A stretch of DNA of 64,000 nt, taken from Zerene cesonia (taxonomy: Eukaryota; Arthropoda; Insecta; Lepidoptera; Pieridae). Both the position numbers and the translations under genes were made by a program. The DNA is taken from the NCBI RefSeq assembly GCF_012273895.1, contig NC_052129.1:496001-560000 (forward strand), given 5' to 3'. The stretch's first letter is position 1; each line of letters opens with the position of its first letter. The notes under the pieces are model-generated. The model saw nothing but the letters and a program-made list of their open reading frames with translations. It was not told where the DNA came from and did no database searches. This document shows positions 63,601 through 64,000 of this stretch, one piece after another.

Positions 63601-63913
63601 TCCACGGTAACTGGTTAGACTTGTTGTGATATCATAGACGTGTGTGTGTGTGCGTGCGTGCGCGCGTGCGCGCACGCAGGTGCACAGGGGCTATACGGGT
63701 GGGTGGGCGTTGGCGCTGCGCAGGCTCGCCAACCGCGTGCTGCTGGTGGGCGGGGCGGAGCGCGAGAACACGGAGGACGGCGAGTGGGCGGGCGCGCTGG
63801 GCGCGGCGCAGCGCCGCCTGCAGGACGCCATCGCGCCCGCCGTGCGCCAGGCCAAGCGCCTCGCGCTGGGCGACGCCGCCGCCGCGCCCGCCTGGCGACA
63901 CGCCAACGGCGAG
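37844..63913 (+). CDS. Vinc: Vinculin, N-terminal 711 codons (19 exons, 3' end beyond window)
   Basis: Exons 37844-37900, 52791-52898, 53342-53487, 53939-54044, 54595-54696, 55302-55434, 55801-55882, 56491-56608, 57143-57264, 57758-57824, 58213-58322, 58842-58944, 59571-59707, 60307-60437, 60892-61040, 61495-61560, 62221-62332, 62900-62993, 63724-63913; phases agree throughout. It starts MPVFHTKIIESILEPVAQQ. The D1 head (residues ~1-284), which binds talin, shows EGSRGILQGTSALLLCFDES, VAEVIDTMEDLVQF and AENRNYLAQRMADEIHEIIR. The D-repeats follow, with RWV-type helices and RAVVNRVVEDFIDVAAPLRH. The last exon carries ANRVLLV. The hinge and tail lie to the right. Exon 18 uses the acceptor CTAAAAG|GTGAA; the nearer ATGCAG would meet a stop. 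Vinculin reinforces talin- and alpha-catenin-based adhesions to actin. Confidence 0.93.
39459..39758. mobile_element. MITE-like element with 15-bp inverted ends
   Basis: ACGTGACAACGTCTT at the left and its exact reverse complement AAGACGTTGTCACGT at the right, ~300 bases apart. Between them is a GC-rich patch (GTCCGCCGCGCGCGCAGC) unlike the surrounding intron. No coding capacity; superfamily unknown. Confidence 0.6.
41222..41364 (+). mobile_element. Helitron-like fragment
   Basis: Contains CTCAAGAACCACTGGACCGA and ends CGGGGCGAACATATAG, a degraded relative of 1200-1329. Confidence 0.35.
41997..42145 (-). mobile_element. Helitron-like fragment, inverted
   Basis: Starts CTAGCGGTCCGCCCCGGCTTCG (inverted 3' end) and runs to GTGCGTTCAAACAAAC. 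Forward relative at 24590-24732. Confidence 0.45.
42861..43076 (+). mobile_element. Helitron-like element, 3'-truncated
   Basis: Begins TCCTACTTCCTCCTAATATT, has the GCGAAAGTTTGTTAGGATG core and the ATTCCTACGGGATACG block, but stops at GAAACCGTGGCGCG without the CAGCTAG end. Confidence 0.5.
43811..43953 (+). mobile_element. Short Helitron-like element
   Basis: Both ends intact (TCCTACTAATATTATAAATG ... GGGGCGCAGCTAG), between A and T, with an internal deletion relative to 2237-2433. Confidence 0.65.
44820..44900 (+). repeat. tRNA-like SINE head
   Basis: TTGGCACAGTGGTTAACGCG resembles an A box and GGATTTGATTTCC a decayed B box at tRNA-like spacing. The SINE body is not identified. Confidence 0.4.
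45201..45292 (+). mobile_element. LINE reverse-transcriptase fragment at the gap edge
   Basis: The frame reads WGRLNLVEFNPKKTQVCAFT followed by AKKN, a segment typical of non-LTR retrotransposon reverse transcriptases of insects (pattern N-L-x-x-F-N-P-x-K-T-Q-x-C-x-F). It is cut by the N run, so neither completeness nor family can be judged; nothing suggests an intact element. Confidence 0.55.
45293..46292. other. Assembly gap (1000 N)
   Basis: Exactly 1000 N inside vinculin intron 1, bordered by a reverse-transcriptase fragment on the left and a poly-A run (about 46303-46319) on the right, so collapse or failure at a retrotransposon is likely. Confidence 0.98.
46688..46914 (+). mobile_element. 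Helitron-like element
   Basis: TC start and GCGCAGCTAG|T end. The first ~50 bases contain a partial repeat of the TCCTACT start, as if one copy were nested at the tip of another. Confidence 0.55.
46958..47092 (-). mobile_element. Helitron-like fragment, inverted
   Basis: CTAGCTGTTCGCCCCGGCTT at the left (inverted 3' end), then AAGAATTTTTTAAATCGGTC and a TTTGCGTGAAAACG segment. Confidence 0.45.
48622..48691. repeat. (CA)n microsatellite
   Basis: Imperfect start (tgcacacacatgcacaaacg) then an uninterrupted CA run to 48691. Open frames across it on both strands are artefacts. Confidence 0.9.
48794..48853. repeat. Perfect 29-bp-arm palindrome
   Basis: Arm 48794-48822 starts CTGGATTAGGATATC. 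Arm 48825-48853 is its exact reverse complement. Only GT separates them. Confidence 0.9.
55560..55670 (+). mobile_element. tRNA-like SINE module, copy 3 (degraded)
   Basis: GGCGGGATCACGGGTGGCTG, GAGGCTAGGCGTTGTTACAG, then GTGGGTTCGACTCCCGC. Same module as at 10027 and 18896 but in + orientation, with the acceptor 3' side lost. Confidence 0.55.
55929..56110 (+). mobile_element. Helitron-like element
   Basis: Starts at a mutated ACCTACTAATATTATAAT and ends GAGCGCAGCTAG|T in the intron between vinculin exons 7 and 8. Confidence 0.55.
56671..56816 (-). repeat. SINE fragment, inverted
   Basis: CATCATCATCATCAGC tail then CACACTGCTGGGATACAGGC and GTGCGGGTTGGCAGATGTC. It is the 3' half of the 27249-27575 family. 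Confidence 0.6.
57285..57415. repeat. Degenerate GC-rich tandem repeat after vinculin exon 9
   Basis: About four imperfect units with a CACGCTGACAACTTGC core and roughly 26-30 base spacing (GCTGACACC, GCTGACAACTTGC, GCTGACAACTGGC, GCTGACAATTTGC). Confidence 0.6.
61740..62092. repeat. Two fragments of a common lepidopteran repeat
   Basis: CCGGTTCGGAAAACC...GAAAGCCCGACAAGAGACTC at 61755-61812 and CCGGTTCGGAAAGCAG...CCCCAAGAAACTG at 62034-62085. Between them lies a (GAAA)n tract at 61945-61962. The repeat family is familiar but I cannot name it. Confidence 0.45.
62430..62641 (+). mobile_element. Helitron-like element (TATAATAAAATCGC type)
   Basis: AAAATCGCTTTCCGCCGTC, AATAGATAGAGTGATTCAAG, then GAAGCCGCGGGCAAAGGCTAG|T. 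Full-length relative of 24259-24450. Confidence 0.5.
63638..63686. repeat. Alternating GT/GC tract before vinculin exon 19
   Basis: About 49 bases of near-perfect purine-pyrimidine alternation (GTGTGTGTGTGCGTGCGTGC, then GCGCGTGCGCGCACGC). It ends with a decoy AG at 63678-63679; splicing there would shift frame, whereas the AG at 63722-63723 gives the conserved ANRVLLV. Confidence 0.8.
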
Positions 63914-64000
63914 GTGAGCCGCCCCACTGCTTGTCCTTAGCTTTCTTACTCGAAGCCAAGTATCTTTGCAGCGGTGAATGGCGACACCTCAGGCAGGGAA

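Noticed and set aside
63615..63959. Arg/Ala/Pro-rich proteins around vinculin exon 19
   Set aside because: Shadow frames of a GC-rich exon and the GT/GC tract.
63972..64000. Next vinculin exon after the CTTTGCAG at 63971
   Set aside because: In the required phase 0 the second codon is TGA, so it is not a coding continuation; the next exon is probably outside the window.

Overview
Eukaryotic, AT-rich, intron-dense nuclear DNA. The repeats point to a moth or butterfly: Helitron-like elements with 5'-TC and CTAG-3' ends inserted between A and T, tRNA-derived SINEs with (GATGAT)n tails, and LINE 3' ends of a type common in Lepidoptera. Species cannot be fixed from the sequence. Two 1000-base N runs (34344-35343, 45293-46292) mark scaffold gaps.

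Left part (2-22998, + strand): the 3' portion of a very large gene with its 5' end outside the window. I can thread 52 exons in one open frame (2013 residues plus stop) with matching splice phases. The N-terminal three quarters consists of talin-rod-like helical repeats, including two almost identically organised ~300-residue units. The C-terminal quarter is unmistakably the end of vinculin (D-repeat region, a shortened hinge, and the actin/lipid-binding tail). The gene therefore reads as a talin-rod/vinculin-tail chimera.

Middle (25214-36967, - strand): a cluster of small two-exon MADF-BESS genes, a family of insect Adf-1-like DNA-binding regulators. There are three distinct genes plus a near-identical copy of the third. 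That copy, together with the first vinculin exon, lies in a ~2.8 kb block present on both sides of the first N gap. This is most simply an unmerged overlap of contig ends.

Right part (34079/37844-63913, + strand): the ordinary vinculin gene. It has 19 exons in the window (711 codons), starting with the canonical vinculin N-terminus and running through D1 and the D-repeats; the hinge and tail lie beyond the right edge. Intron 1 is ~15 kb and full of transposon remains. Eight consecutive internal exons of this gene have the same intron phases, and in three cases the same length, as exons of the upstream chimera. This indicates that the upstream gene took its 3' half from a tandem, intron-containing duplication of vinculin.

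The two large genes would act in the same place, linking integrin or cadherin adhesions to actin. Vinculin is normally recruited to talin; the upstream gene appears to join a talin-like rod directly to a vinculin actin-binding tail in one polypeptide. Divergent transcription of the third MADF-BESS gene and vinculin shares an ~0.9 kb intergenic region with a perfect TATCGATA (DRE-type) site.
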